64,000 bases of DNA from Nibribacter koreensis (GTDB taxonomy: Bacteria; Bacteroidota; Bacteroidia; Cytophagales; Hymenobacteraceae). A program made the translations under genes and the position numbers. The notes below the pieces were generated by a model. That model did not search any database. It had not been told where the DNA came from and saw only the letters and a list, made by a program, of their open reading frames with translations. Position 1 is the stretch's first letter. Each line of letters starts with the position of its first letter. Shown piece after piece: positions 51,589-61,627 of this stretch. The stretch covers positions 806,001 to 870,000 of the forward strand of contig NZ_BAABGX010000001.1 in the NCBI RefSeq assembly GCF_039541795.1. The letters are read 5' to 3'.

Positions 51589-51616
51589 CATAACCTGCAA
51601 AGTATCTAATGAGCTG

Positions 51617-53545
51617 TTAGAGAATTCTGAGTTCAATTCTTCTGTTAAGCTGTCTGTTTTCCTCAGTGGTATTATTGGCCTTTGGTTGGGTTTCGCCATA
51701 CCCTTTTGCCTGGAAGATTGACGCCGAAAGGCCTTTAGACACCAGGTATTTTACAACCTCCTGAGCCCTTGCCTCAGAAAGCTTTAGGTTGCTGGCAGGC
51801 TGGCCTACATTGTCTGTATGCCCGGCAATTTCCACTTTTAGGGAAGGGTTGCTTTTCATGAACTGGTAAAGTTTATCAAGTTCTGTGCGCGATTCTGTTC
51901 TTAATGTGGCTTTGCCAGTGTCAAAAAACAGGTTGCTCAAAACGGCCTTAGATCCCTTGCTGATAGGCTGCAGGTAAAAATCCAATGCCAGGGGTTGAGA
52001 GGTAGCATTCGCGGAGATGTGGCGGCTTACCAGTACGTAGCCCGGCGCAGTCACATACAAGGCATATTCTTGCCCTTGGTTCACTACAATGGTATACGCA
52101 CCAGTAGATTTGTCTGAAGGTACCTGCTGGCTCACTACGCTGGCAGAATCCAAATCATATACCTGAACCTGAGCGGCAATTGGTTTTTTGGTGACGGCGT
52201 CATACACGGTGCCTAGCGCAAAGCTACTAGTGACCTTTCCTTTCCAGATGGCCGGGACTTCAAACTGTGAAAGGCCGATCAACACATTTCCGGTGGTGCC
52301 TGGCTGTCCAGAATAGTAGCCCATCTTATTATCGGCGGTAATGAAAATTGACGTTTCGTCTCGGTGCGTGTTCAATGGGTAGCCCATGTTCTCAGGCTCG
52401 TTCCATCCTTTCTCAGACCTGGTTGCTTTAAACAAATCCAGTTTGCCCATCCCCTGCCTTCCGTCCGTGGCAAAGTAGAGCGTGGCATTGCTGGCATGTA
52501 GAAAAGGAGCCGCTTCTCTGCCCGGCGAGTTGATGGTACTGCCCGCGTTGATGGGCACCATCCAGGTTCCGTCTTCTAACTGGTGGGTGACCCAGATGTC
52601 TTCACTGCCCAGGCCGCCTTTCCGGTTTGACGCAAAGTAAATGGTCCTGCCGTCGGCAGATAGGCTAGGCTGAGAATCCCAGGCGGCGGTGTTGACCTTA
52701 GAGCCCATATTGACCGGTTTAGACCAGGTGGTCCCCTCTCTATACGAGATGTATAAGTCACAACTCCCAAAAGAATCTTTCCGGTTGCACGAGGTAAACA
52801 CTAAGACTCTGCCGTCTGCTGAAATGGTTGCGGCGCCTTCGTTCAATTCTGAATTGATGACTTCTGAGATGGACTCTGGTGATTGCCATTCGCCATTCTT
52901 TTTCAAGGAAAGATACAGGTTCTCGTCATCCAGCCCGCCCTTGCCCGTACGGGCCGTAAATAAAAGAGACTGTTGGTTGGCGGTGAGTACCGGCGAGTAT
53001 TGCATGCCTATGGCATTCACCACCTGGCTTAACGGCACAGGCGTATACGCTACCGGGTTAGCCATTGCCTTTAAGGCAAAGTCCACGTTCTTAAGCTGCT
53101 GGGTGGCGTGCAGGCTCTGCTTTGAGGTTTTTGATTTTGACAGGTCCAGGTATTTCTGGTAGTATTCTGCAGATTGGCTGTACAGCCCCCGGTCAAAAGA
53201 AAGATCGGCAAAGGTGAGGTATTCTGGTGCTAAGCCCGGTGTGGCCGGCAGTTTGGGCAGTCCTCTTTTATAATAAGCGTAGGCAGCGTCAGGTTTTTGC
53301 AGAATGCGCGTAAGCCCGGCTGCGCGCAGGTACGCTTCTCCATATAAAGAATCTCGTTTAATGGCCTCGTCAAAGGCCTCAATGGCTTTCTCAAACTCCC
53401 GGTTGCCAATCAGCTTCATTCCCTCCTGGTAGGACTTCTGAGCCCTGGCATTGGTAGAACCACCTTGTGCTTGCTGCGCCCTACTACTTACTCCATTACC
53501 AACTACAATACCAACCAGAAGAATCAGAAGTCTAAGCTCACGCAT
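51617..53545 (-). CDS. OmpA-family protein with TPR, PD40 propeller and CRD (PorE-like)
   Basis: A 642-residue exported protein: signal peptide (to about residue 23), TPR-type helices (about 33-150), PD40/WD40-like beta-propeller repeats (about 165-430; for example FTSCNRKDSFGSCDLYISY, YFASNRKGGLGSEDIWVTH and YFATDGRQGMGKLDLFKA), a carboxypeptidase-regulatory-like domain (about 440-520) and a C-terminal OmpA peptidoglycan-binding domain (FFDTGKATLRTESRTELDKL, VEIAGHTDNVG, NRRIELRIL). This order is that of PorE, a T9SS component in Porphyromonas gingivalis, and of related Bacteroidota proteins. It is downstream of queE by 4 bases and probably co-transcribed. Confidence 0.88.
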   Translation of the reverse strand: MRELRLLILLVGIVVGNGVSSRAQQAQGGSTNARAQKSYQEGMKLIGNREFEKAIEAFDEAIKRDSLYGEAYLRAAGLTRILQKPDAAYAYYKRGLPKLPATPGLAPEYLTFADLSFDRGLYSQSAEYYQKYLDLSKSKTSKQSLHATQQLKNVDFALKAMANPVAYTPVPLSQVVNAIGMQYSPVLTANQQSLLFTARTGKGGLDDENLYLSLKKNGEWQSPESISEVINSELNEGAATISADGRVLVFTSCNRKDSFGSCDLYISYREGTTWSKPVNMGSKVNTAAWDSQPSLSADGRTIYFASNRKGGLGSEDIWVTHQLEDGTWMVPINAGSTINSPGREAAPFLHASNATLYFATDGRQGMGKLDLFKATRSEKGWNEPENMGYPLNTHRDETSIFITADNKMGYYSGQPGTTGNVLIGLSQFEVPAIWKGKVTSSFALGTVYDAVTKKPIAAQVQVYDLDSASVVSQQVPSDKSTGAYTIVVNQGQEYALYVTAPGYVLVSRHISANATSQPLALDFYLQPISKGSKAVLSNLFFDTGKATLRTESRTELDKLYQFMKSNPSLKVEIAGHTDNVGQPASNLKLSEARAQEVVKYLVSKGLSASIFQAKGYGETQPKANNTTEENRQLNRRIELRIL

Positions 53546-53549
53546 GGGG

Positions 53550-54203
53550 TTATGGAATGTTCAAGAATTTATGAGTCTGTAACGATACCTGCCATTTGGG
53601 GTTTTCCTTCACGTAATCCACTATTAACGGCATTATTTGGTCTGCCTTGCTCCATTCTGGCTGCAAGTACAAACGGGTTTCTGGGCCAACCTGGGCGGCA
53701 TGCTCTTCTGCCCAGGCAAAATCAGACTTATTGAACACGATCACCTTTAGTTCACCGGCATGTGGCAGAACGTTGGGGTGCGGACCCTTGAATTTCTTAG
53801 GCGAAAGGCAGATCCAGTCCCAGGTACCGCTTAATGGATAAGCTCCGGACGTTTCAATAAATGTTTGTACGCCGCGTTTTTGCAGTTCTGAGGTTAGGTA
53901 ATCCAAATTGTACAGCAAGGGTTCTCCGCCGGTCACTACCACGGCTTTGCCAGGGTACTGAATGGCTTGTTGTACTATCCAATCAGTGTCAGTGAGCGGG
54001 TGCAGGTTGGCATCCCAGGACTCTTTCACGTCGCACCAGTGGCAGCCAATGTCACAGCCACCCAGCCGAATGAAGTAGGCCGCCTTGCCCGTATGATAGC
54101 CTTCACCCTGAATGGTATAAAAATGCTCCATGAGCGGCAGTTTGGTGCCATCTTTAGGGACAGTATGAACAGAGGCGGTTTTTATTTCTAAGATCTCTTC
54201 CAA
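53550..54203 (-). CDS. queE: 7-carboxy-7-deazaguanine synthase QueE
   Basis: A radical SAM enzyme of queuosine/7-deazaguanine synthesis that converts CPH4 to CDG. The 217-residue product has the cluster motif GGCDIGCHWCD (Cys50, Cys54, Cys57), EHFYTIQGEGYHTGKAAYF and VVTGGEPLLYN. The only start upstream of the conserved region is TTG 54203; no ATG exists until Met25, which would cut into the family's N-terminus. The frame is open further upstream through palindrome copy 20, but without a start. No queC, queD or queF gene is adjacent. Confidence 0.92.
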   Translation of the reverse strand: MEEILEIKTASVHTVPKDGTKLPLMEHFYTIQGEGYHTGKAAYFIRLGGCDIGCHWCDVKESWDANLHPLTDTDWIVQQAIQYPGKAVVVTGGEPLLYNLDYLTSELQKRGVQTFIETSGAYPLSGTWDWICLSPKKFKGPHPNVLPHAGELKVIVFNKSDFAWAEEHAAQVGPETRLYLQPEWSKADQIMPLIVDYVKENPKWQVSLQTHKFLNIP

Positions 54204-54222
54204 AGCGGTAAGGTGATAATTT

Positions 54223-54262
54223 CCGTTTTTAGCCTTTTTTCTAGAAAACGAGCCAAAAACGG
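54223..54262. repeat. Dispersed palindrome copy 20
   Basis: Arms CCGTTTTTAGCCTTTTTTC and GAAAACGAGCCAAAAACGG; 20 bases upstream of the queE start, between folD and queE (minus strand). Confidence 0.82.
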
Positions 54263-54337
54263 ATTGAGTTGTAAATGGGTAACAATTTGAACCGGCGGTA
54301 AGTTGCCTGGCTTGTCAAGGTTATTTCTAAAAATAAA

Positions 54338-54370
54338 TAGCAACCTTCTCTTAGTTAGAAAAGGTTGCTA
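54338..54370 (-). terminator. Terminator of folD
   Basis: TAGCAACCTT / AAGGTTGCTA around a 13-base interior, followed on the minus strand by ATTTATTTTT. It lies 52 bases past the folD stop and separates it from queE. Confidence 0.75.
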
Positions 54371-54422
54371 CAAAGGTACTAAATAGAATTTTTCCGGTGT
54401 AGGGTAATTTAAGCACTTATCT

Positions 54423-55304
54423 TTACCCGTAAACTTCTTTCTTGGCAGCTTTTAAGGTGTTTTTCAAGAGCATGGAAATGGTCAAAGGCCCCACGCCGCC
54501 CGGCACCGGCGTAATATAGCTGCACTTGGGGGCCACGTTCTCAAAATCTACATCTCCACGTAGTCTCCAACCTCTTTCTCTGGTGGCGTCTGGCACGCGG
54601 GTAGTGCCCACGTCAATGACCACCGCTCCTTCTTTCACCATATCTGCGGTCACCATGCCGGGTTTGCCCACGGCCACAATCAAGATGTCTGCCATGCGCG
54701 TGTGCATGGGCAGATTGACCGTGTTGCGGTGACAAATGGTCACGGTACTCTCACCGGGAATGGTGCACTTACTCATTAATATGCTGATGGGCGTACCCAC
54801 AATGTTGCTCCGGCCTATCACCACGCAGTGCTTACCTTTGGTTTCAATGTTATAACGCTCCAGCAGCTGCATGATGCCATAGGGCGTAGCTGGTAAATAG
54901 GCTGGCAAGCCGGCCACCATACGGCCCACGTTCACCGGGTGAAAACCGTCTACGTCTTTCTTGTAGTCCATCACCTCCAGCACCTTGTTGCCGTTGATGT
55001 GCTTGGGCAAAGGCAATTGAACAATGAGCCCGTCTATGTTGGGATCTTGGTTGATCTCCTTTATCTTGTTGAGCAGCTCTTCTTCCGTGATGGTGTCTTC
55101 ATAATGTAAAAGCGTGGAGTCAAAGCCTACGCGCTCACAGGCCAGCACCTTGTTGTTGACATAAGTCATGGAGCCGCCGTCCTGTCCTACCAGGATGGCC
55201 GCCAGATGAGGAGCTTTGCCGCCGTGTTTTTTGATGTCCGCTACTTCGGCGGCAATTTCACTTTGAATGGCTTCTGAGGTTTTCTTTCCGTCTAAGAGAA
55301 TCAT
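54423..55304 (-). CDS. folD: Bifunctional methylene-THF dehydrogenase / methenyl-THF cyclohydrolase
   Basis: FolD interconverts 5,10-methylene- and 10-formyl-tetrahydrofolate with NADP. The 293-residue product has the substrate-site lysine in MTYVNNKVLACERVG, GLIVQLPLPKHI, YKKDVDGFHPVNVGRM, ATPYGIMQLL, VVIGRSNIVGTPISILM and the C-terminal TPVPGGVGPLTISML. Start set at ATG 55304 (MILLDGKKTS); the longer frame to 55340 would overlap the -7 box TACTTTTG at 55338-55345. Confidence 0.96.
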   Translation of the reverse strand: MILLDGKKTSEAIQSEIAAEVADIKKHGGKAPHLAAILVGQDGGSMTYVNNKVLACERVGFDSTLLHYEDTITEEELLNKIKEINQDPNIDGLIVQLPLPKHINGNKVLEVMDYKKDVDGFHPVNVGRMVAGLPAYLPATPYGIMQLLERYNIETKGKHCVVIGRSNIVGTPISILMSKCTIPGESTVTICHRNTVNLPMHTRMADILIVAVGKPGMVTADMVKEGAVVIDVGTTRVPDATRERGWRLRGDVDFENVAPKCSYITPVPGGVGPLTISMLLKNTLKAAKKEVYG

Positions 55305-55337
55305 GTAGATAAGAAAAGGAAGAGGTGAAACGAAGGC

Positions 55338-55345
55338 CAAAAGTA
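55338..55345 (-). promoter_or_regulatory. -7 box of folD
   Basis: TACTTTTG on the minus strand, 34 bases before ATG 55304; a full match to TAnnTTTG. No -33 TTG at 19-22 bases. Confidence 0.5.
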
Positions 55346-55456
55346 CACCCCTTCTTGTAAAATGCCTTGTTTTATCTTCAGTAATTTCCCTGCCACCACC
55401 CTACTTGCGTATGTACTATTTGATACTTATAATTAAGTTGTCCTGGCCTTTATGCC

Positions 55457-55488
55457 TTGCCGTGTAAAGGCGCTAATCTGTACATTTG
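55457..55488 (+). promoter_or_regulatory. Promoter of the carbonic anhydrase gene
   Basis: TTG 55457-55459, 21-base spacer, TACATTTG 55481-55488; predicted start near 55495, 23 bases before the ATG. Confidence 0.68.
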
Positions 55489-55517
55489 ATCCTGCATACT
55501 AAAGACGCTCATATCTT

Positions 55518-56156
55518 ATGACTACGTACCAAGAGATTTTTAAGAACAATGAGGCCTGGATTGCCCAGAAAACCAGTGACCACAAAGACTTTTTTAAAGA
55601 ACTGGCCGCCGATCAGAACCCTGATTATCTGTATATTGGCTGCTCTGACAGTAGAGTTACCGCCGAGGAAATCATGGGCTTAGGACCTGGAGAGGCATTT
55701 GTGCACCGCAACGTAGCCAATCTGGTGAACAACGTAGACCTCAACGTCATGTCAGTGTTGAATTATGCCATTCGGCATTTAAAGGTAAAACACATCATTG
55801 TCTGTGGCCACTATAACTGCGGCGGCGTAAAGGCGGCCATGCAGCCCAAGGATCTGGGGTTACTTAACCCATGGCTCCGTAATATCAGAGACGTGTACCG
55901 CCATCACAAAGCCGAACTAGACGCCATCACAGATGAGACCAAACGCTATGAACGCCTGGTAGAGTTAAACGTGCTGGAACAATGCACCAACATCATCAAG
56001 ACGGCCGCCTTACAATTAAGCTACCAGGAGAACGGCTACCCCGAGGTGCACGGCTGGGTGTTTGACCTGCATACCGGAAAAATCATTGATTTAAACATTG
56101 ACTTCAAGAAGATCCTGGCTGAAATAAAGGACATCTATGACCTGACAAATAGTTAA
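55518..56156 (+). CDS. can: Beta-class carbonic anhydrase
   Basis: Interconverts CO2 and bicarbonate; bicarbonate feeds acetyl-CoA carboxylase and other carboxylases. The 212-residue product has the zinc ligands Cys42 (GCSDSR, with the Asp44/Arg46 dyad) and His98/Cys101 (CGHYNCGG), plus FVHRNVANLVNN and PEVHGWVFDLHTGKI. ATG at 55518 with a good promoter just upstream. Cytoplasmic, single gene. Confidence 0.96.
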   Translation: MTTYQEIFKNNEAWIAQKTSDHKDFFKELAADQNPDYLYIGCSDSRVTAEEIMGLGPGEAFVHRNVANLVNNVDLNVMSVLNYAIRHLKVKHIIVCGHYNCGGVKAAMQPKDLGLLNPWLRNIRDVYRHHKAELDAITDETKRYERLVELNVLEQCTNIIKTAALQLSYQENGYPEVHGWVFDLHTGKIIDLNIDFKKILAEIKDIYDLTNS

Positions 56157-56285
56157 TTGCTGGTTGCTGATTGTTAATAGTTGGTTGCTGATGCTATGCG
56201 CTAAATTACATTTGGCTATTCCTCCCCTTTTGTCATCCTGAAAGGACCTTGTGGGCAAGCTAGCCGAGCCATTGCTACAGGAAAT

Positions 56286-56329
56286 ATTCGTTTTTAGCCT
56301 TTTTTCCATAAATCAGGCTAAAAACGAAT
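56286..56329. repeat. Dispersed palindrome copy 21
   Basis: Arms ATTCGTTTTTAGCCTTTTTT and AAATCAGGCTAAAAACGAAT: TAGCC/GGCTA is a paired change, and ATTCG/CGAAT extends the stem. Between convergent can and cytochrome genes. Confidence 0.85.
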
Positions 56330-56353
56330 CAATCAACTTATTATATGCTGTTC

Positions 56354-56845
56354 TTATTCTATAGGAAATGCAGGAAAATCTGGTTGGGCATTAATATAAT
56401 CAAACAACGAATCTAACTCTTGCTTGGATAAGGTAAACGAAGGCATTTGCTGTCTAGCGTATTTCTCATAAATGGCCACGGACGAAGAGTCTTTTTTTTC
56501 AATCATCTCTGTGGAATTCAAGACAAACTCATACACCCACTCCCTTGAGTGACGATCCATTATACCATGCAGAGGCGGTCCAACAACCACTTCATGAAAG
56601 GCATGGCAAGGCTCACAATTATTTTTAAATAAGGTTCTACCAGTTGCATTATGTAATACTTCCTCTACATACAATACATCATAGAAAGGTTTTTCGGCCA
56701 CGGTTCCGCACCATGCTTCATTTTCACCTGTAAAACCTTCTGTATTAGTCACTACCTGGTAGGCTAAACTGACTATGAGGGCAGTAAGAGCAAATACAGT
56801 AAAATTTAAAAGCCAGGCAGCTAGTGTAAGCTTCTTTTTGAGCAT
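56354..56845 (-). CDS. Membrane-anchored monoheme cytochrome c
   Basis: A 163-residue protein with one N-terminal membrane helix (about 8-30), a short periplasmic segment and a class I cytochrome c domain: heme motif CEPCH (77-81), and a probable axial Met in QQMPSFTLS near 145. Start set at ATG 56845 (MLKKKLTLAA): the longer frame begins with a TTG that overlaps the lepA stop and reads through the lepA terminator. It probably shuttles electrons in a periplasmic respiratory chain; its partner oxidase is not in the window. Confidence 0.88.
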   Translation of the reverse strand: MLKKKLTLAAWLLNFTVFALTALIVSLAYQVVTNTEGFTGENEAWCGTVAEKPFYDVLYVEEVLHNATGRTLFKNNCEPCHAFHEVVVGPPLHGIMDRHSREWVYEFVLNSTEMIEKKDSSSVAIYEKYARQQMPSFTLSKQELDSLFDYINAQPDFPAFPIE

Positions 56846-56874
56846 AGCCAGTACGGGAAAAGATAAACTGAAAG

Positions 56875-56908
56875 TAACAAAAAACCCGATGCTCGCACAT
56901 CGGGTTTT
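56875..56908 (-). terminator. Terminator of lepA
   Basis: AAAACCCGATG / CATCGGGTTTT, 6-base loop, T-rich on the minus strand; starts 6 bases past the lepA stop. Confidence 0.82.
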
Positions 56909-56913
56909 GTAAA

Positions 56914-58701
<1,788 letters not shown>

Positions 58702-58720
58702 AGAAATCAGTTACAAAGAG

Positions 58721-58728
58721 CAAAGATA
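58721..58728 (-). promoter_or_regulatory. -7 box of lepA
   Basis: TATCTTTG on the minus strand, 20 bases before the lepA ATG; the -33 region shows no TTG. Confidence 0.5.
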
Positions 58729-58792
58729 CAAAATAATGCGCGCCGCCGGAATGGGTTATGAAGAAGGTAGGGCAGTTTTTACCAGAACTACT

Positions 58793-58831
58793 CATTTTTA
58801 GCCTTATTTCTGGAAAACAGGCCAAAAACGG
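58793..58831. repeat. Dispersed palindrome copy 22
   Basis: Arms CATTTTTAGCCTTATTTC and GGAAAACAGGCCAAAAACGG; between the histidine kinase stop and the lepA promoter (minus strand). Confidence 0.82.
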
Positions 58832-58905
58832 ACGAATTGCTTAAAGAGGCTTCCCATTGCTTTTAGGAGAGAAACTGAAAGCTCCACGCTAGGACGAAGC
58901 AAGAT

Positions 58906-60120
58906 TTATAAGATAATGGTGAAGGTAGTGCCTTGGTTCAGGGTGCTTTGCACATGGATTTCGCCCTGATGGTGGTCTACCATCTTCTTGACAATGTATA
59001 GGCCCAGGCCGGTGCCGTCCACGTGGTCATGCAGGCGCTTGTACATGGCAAACACTTCTTGCTGCTTGTCTTCTGGAATCCCCAGGCCGTTGTCTGACAC
59101 GGACAGGTGCACTCGCCCGTCTACCTTCCCCAGTTTTACCTGCACCTGCGGCAAACGCTCTGGTGACCGGTATTTAATGGCATTGCTCAGCAGATTCTGT
59201 AGAACGCTCTTAAAGCTTTTTTTGGCGAATTTGAGTTCAAACTGCTCCTCGCAGACGATGTCAATGATGGCGTTGGACTCATGTATCTGCTTGCTTAGGT
59301 CCTGCTTTACGTTCTCTACAATGTCATAGAGATTCACTTTTTGCAAAGCGGCCTCTTCCTGTTCATTGCTTAGTTCGGCAAAGGTGGTAAGCTCTTCAAT
59401 GGTGACAGCAAAACGGTCTACAGAGAATTTCATGAACTCCATGATCTGACTTATCTCTTCACGGTCAAGCTCTTCTTTATGAATTGCGTCTGTGAGGGCT
59501 TCCAGCAAAGCCGTCAGGTTAGAGACAGGCGTTTTTAAGTCATGCGAGGCTGAGAAGACAAAGTTGTCTAAGTCAATATTGGTATTGGTGAGCACCCGGT
59601 TATCATGTTGCAACTCAAGGGTGGTATGGTAGCTGCGTTCCAGCAACTCTTGGCTTTGCAGATGAAAGGCCAGCAGCTCGGCAAACATGGCAAAAGTACC
59701 CATCACCTGGGTGTTGCTCACTTTGGCTGGCTTGGCATCAATGGCACAGAGCGTCCCGAAGAACTCGCCAGATTTTAAAATAATTGGATATGAGATATAG
59801 CTTTGTAAGCCGTATAGCTTGGGCGTGTGATGGTCTTTGTAGGTGGCATCTTCAGCAACATGGTCAATGACAATAGGCTGCCGGTGGTCTCTTATCTCAT
59901 TGCACAATGTGGTTTTAATCTCAAGTTCACCGCCTTCAAGTAAACCAAAGCCCACCTCATCACGCACGCTGCAGGCAATCCATCTTTCATCTGTTACTCT
60001 GGCAATAGCCGCGAAGCCCATGCCGGTGGTCTGGCAGATGACCTCTAACATGGTAGGAACCAAGGCTATGCTTTTCACAGCCTCCAAATCTTTTAATAAT
60101 TGCTCTGGAGTTTGATTCAT
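58906..60120 (-). CDS. Cytosolic GAF-domain sensor histidine kinase
   Basis: A 404-residue kinase without signal peptide or membrane helix. Residues about 20-165 form a GAF domain (LCNEIRDHRQPIVIDHVAED, FFGTLCAIDAKP); the HisKA dimerisation helix holds the phospho-acceptor His in SASHDLKTPVSN; the ATPase domain has N-box NLLSNAIKY, G1 DNGLGIP and G2 GTGLGLYIVKK. No response regulator is next to it, so it is an orphan kinase. The signal sensed by the GAF domain is unknown. ATG at 60120. Confidence 0.92.
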   Translation of the reverse strand: MNQTPEQLLKDLEAVKSIALVPTMLEVICQTTGMGFAAIARVTDERWIACSVRDEVGFGLLEGGELEIKTTLCNEIRDHRQPIVIDHVAEDATYKDHHTPKLYGLQSYISYPIILKSGEFFGTLCAIDAKPAKVSNTQVMGTFAMFAELLAFHLQSQELLERSYHTTLELQHDNRVLTNTNIDLDNFVFSASHDLKTPVSNLTALLEALTDAIHKEELDREEISQIMEFMKFSVDRFAVTIEELTTFAELSNEQEEAALQKVNLYDIVENVKQDLSKQIHESNAIIDIVCEEQFELKFAKKSFKSVLQNLLSNAIKYRSPERLPQVQVKLGKVDGRVHLSVSDNGLGIPEDKQQEVFAMYKRLHDHVDGTGLGLYIVKKMVDHHQGEIHVQSTLNQGTTFTIIL

Positions 60121-60331
60121 GTAGGAAGTGGGGAAGTTTCCTTGCTAAAAGAAAGCTTAAAAGGTAATTGATATACTAAAGCTACCTCTAAAAATTTAAA
60201 ATCTCAAGGGCTTCTACCAAATAAGGTGCATTTAACTTACCCTCTACTTGGCTGTTTTATGAAAATGCATGGGAAGAAAATCTCCATAAGTGAGGCAGCC
60301 TTGAAGGGAATTGCAGAAGTAAAAAAAGCCT

Positions 60332-60706
60332 TTATTCTACCTGAATGATCTTGCCTTTCTCGGTGCCGGTTTTTCTTCCCCAGGTGGCAATCTCATGTAA
60401 GAGTGGTAATAGGGTCTTCCCAAAATCTGTGAGAGAATACTCTACTTTTAAAGGGGGTTTTGAGGCGTACACTACTCTGTTCACCAGGCCGTCTTCTTCT
60501 AGTTGTTTTAACTGGATGCTCAGCATCTTCTCGGTGATTTGCGGCATCTGGGCCTTAAGCTCGCTGAACCGTTTCTTGTCATTTCTCAAATACCATAGGA
60601 CCACCGTTTTCCATTTGCCGCCAATAAAATGCATGGTCACATCCATGGCGCAATGAAACTGTTTTTCCTCCATCTGGAACACCATTTCAGTATTATCTAT
60701 AATCAT
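60332..60706 (-). CDS. HxlR-family winged-helix regulator
   Basis: A 124-residue HTH regulator. The HxlR/DUF24 pattern is visible: FHCAMDVTMHFIGGKWKTVV, LRNDKKRFSELKAQMPQITE with the recognition helix KMLSIQLKQLEEDGLV, and a wing KPPLKVEYSLTDFG. The single Cys in FHCAMD matches the redox-sensing cysteine of several HxlR members. Start set at ATG 60706, since the longer frame begins TTG-TCC. It is divergent from an NADP-linked oxidoreductase, and a 16-base palindrome covers its own predicted transcription start. Confidence 0.92.
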   Translation of the reverse strand: MIIDNTEMVFQMEEKQFHCAMDVTMHFIGGKWKTVVLWYLRNDKKRFSELKAQMPQITEKMLSIQLKQLEEDGLVNRVVYASKPPLKVEYSLTDFGKTLLPLLHEIATWGRKTGTEKGKIIQVE

Positions 60707-60724
60707 GGACAAAGAAAGTTTGAG

Positions 60725-60740
60725 CTGTCAAAATTGACAG
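60725..60740. promoter_or_regulatory. Candidate HxlR operator
   Basis: CTGTCAA-AA-TTGACAG, a perfect 7-bp inverted repeat. It ends at the predicted hxlR transcription start (about 60740) and lies next to both promoters. Confidence 0.6.
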
Positions 60741-60743
60741 TTA

Positions 60744-60774
60744 TTGCAAAGATATTAGGCTATACTTAGGTTTG
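60744..60774 (+). promoter_or_regulatory. Promoter of the oxidoreductase gene
   Basis: TTG 60744-60746, 20-base spacer, TAGGTTTG 60767-60774. It overlaps the oppositely directed hxlR promoter. Confidence 0.7.
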
Positions 60775-60777
60775 CAA
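60747..60777 (-). promoter_or_regulatory. Promoter of the hxlR-family gene
   Basis: Minus strand: TTG 60777-60775, 20-base spacer, TATCTTTG 60754-60747. Predicted start near 60740, inside the palindrome at 60725-60740. Confidence 0.7.
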
Positions 60778-60811
60778 CTATAAAAAGGATAGCTTAACGA
60801 ATGATAGAATT

Positions 60812-61507
60812 ATGAACATTTCAGTTTTAGGCACAGGGTCTGTAGGACAGGCGCTTGCCACCAGATTAATTGGTTTAGGACATACCGTTTACATGGGCAC
60901 CCGCAACGTGCAGGACAGCCTGAACAAGACTCAGCCAGATAATTGGGGCAACCCTGCCATTGGCACCTGGATCAGAGAAAACACTTCCGTTGAACTCCTG
61001 CCATTTAAAGAAGCCGTAGAAAAGGGGACCGATTTGATTGTGTTTGCCATGAACGGCCATGCAGCGTTTCAATGCTTAGAGGCGGTTGGCGAGCAGGCCT
61101 TGCAAGGCAAAACCATGCTAGACATTTCCAACCCGCTGGACTTTTCAAAGGGCTTCCCTCCTTCTTTGTTTGTGTCCAATACTGAAAGCCTGGGCGAGCA
61201 GATTCAAGCCAAATATCCAGCCTTAAAAGTGGTGAAATCCTTGAACACCATGAGCAATCCCATTATGGTAAACCCTGCCATATTGGAGGGAGAACACACG
61301 GTATTTGTAAGCGGAAACGACCAAGAGGCGAAAACGCAAGTAACTAACTTATTGAAAAGCTTTGGGTGGCAAGAAAGAAACATCATTGACCTAGGCGATA
61401 TTACCACCGCCCGCGGCACCGAAATGATTCTGCCGCTTTGGGTGCGGTTGTATGGAAAATTGCAGACCCCGTTCTTCAACTTTCATGTGAACATGGCCAA
61501 GAAGTAG
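60812..61507 (+). CDS. NAD(P)-binding oxidoreductase, F420-dependent-reductase-like
   Basis: A 231-residue Rossmann-fold protein of the F420-oxidoreductase/NADP-reductase-like family. It starts MNISVLGTGSVGQALATRLI (dinucleotide-binding GxGxxG-type loop), then GHTVYMGTRN (the Arg points to NADP), LIVFAMNGHAA, ISNPLDFSKG and VKSLNTMSNPIMVNP. It lies divergent from the hxlR-type regulator, and this gene pair is a common arrangement for regulators that respond to electrophiles or oxidants. The exact substrate is unknown. ATG at 60812. Confidence 0.88.
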   Translation: MNISVLGTGSVGQALATRLIGLGHTVYMGTRNVQDSLNKTQPDNWGNPAIGTWIRENTSVELLPFKEAVEKGTDLIVFAMNGHAAFQCLEAVGEQALQGKTMLDISNPLDFSKGFPPSLFVSNTESLGEQIQAKYPALKVVKSLNTMSNPIMVNPAILEGEHTVFVSGNDQEAKTQVTNLLKSFGWQERNIIDLGDITTARGTEMILPLWVRLYGKLQTPFFNFHVNMAKK

Positions 61508-61586
61508 AAAGGATAAAAGAATTGACATCCTCCATGGGGCAAGCGGACGTTTGCTCCATGGTTCACTTTGTAATTAATCCTTTTGT

Positions 61587-61625
61587 CGTTTTTAGGCTGA
61601 TTTTCAGAAAAGAGCCCAAAAACGG
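61587..61625. repeat. Dispersed palindrome copy 23
   Basis: Arms CGTTTTTAGGCTGATTTTC and GAAAAGAGCCCAAAAACGG; between the convergent oxidoreductase and TRIC-family genes. Confidence 0.82.
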
Positions 61626-61627
61626 CC

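Noticed and set aside
54371..54378. TACCTTTG on the minus strand as a queE promoter
   Set aside because: It matches the -7 pattern, but the predicted start would lie in the folD terminator hairpin and no -33 box is present; I could not decide, so it is not listed.
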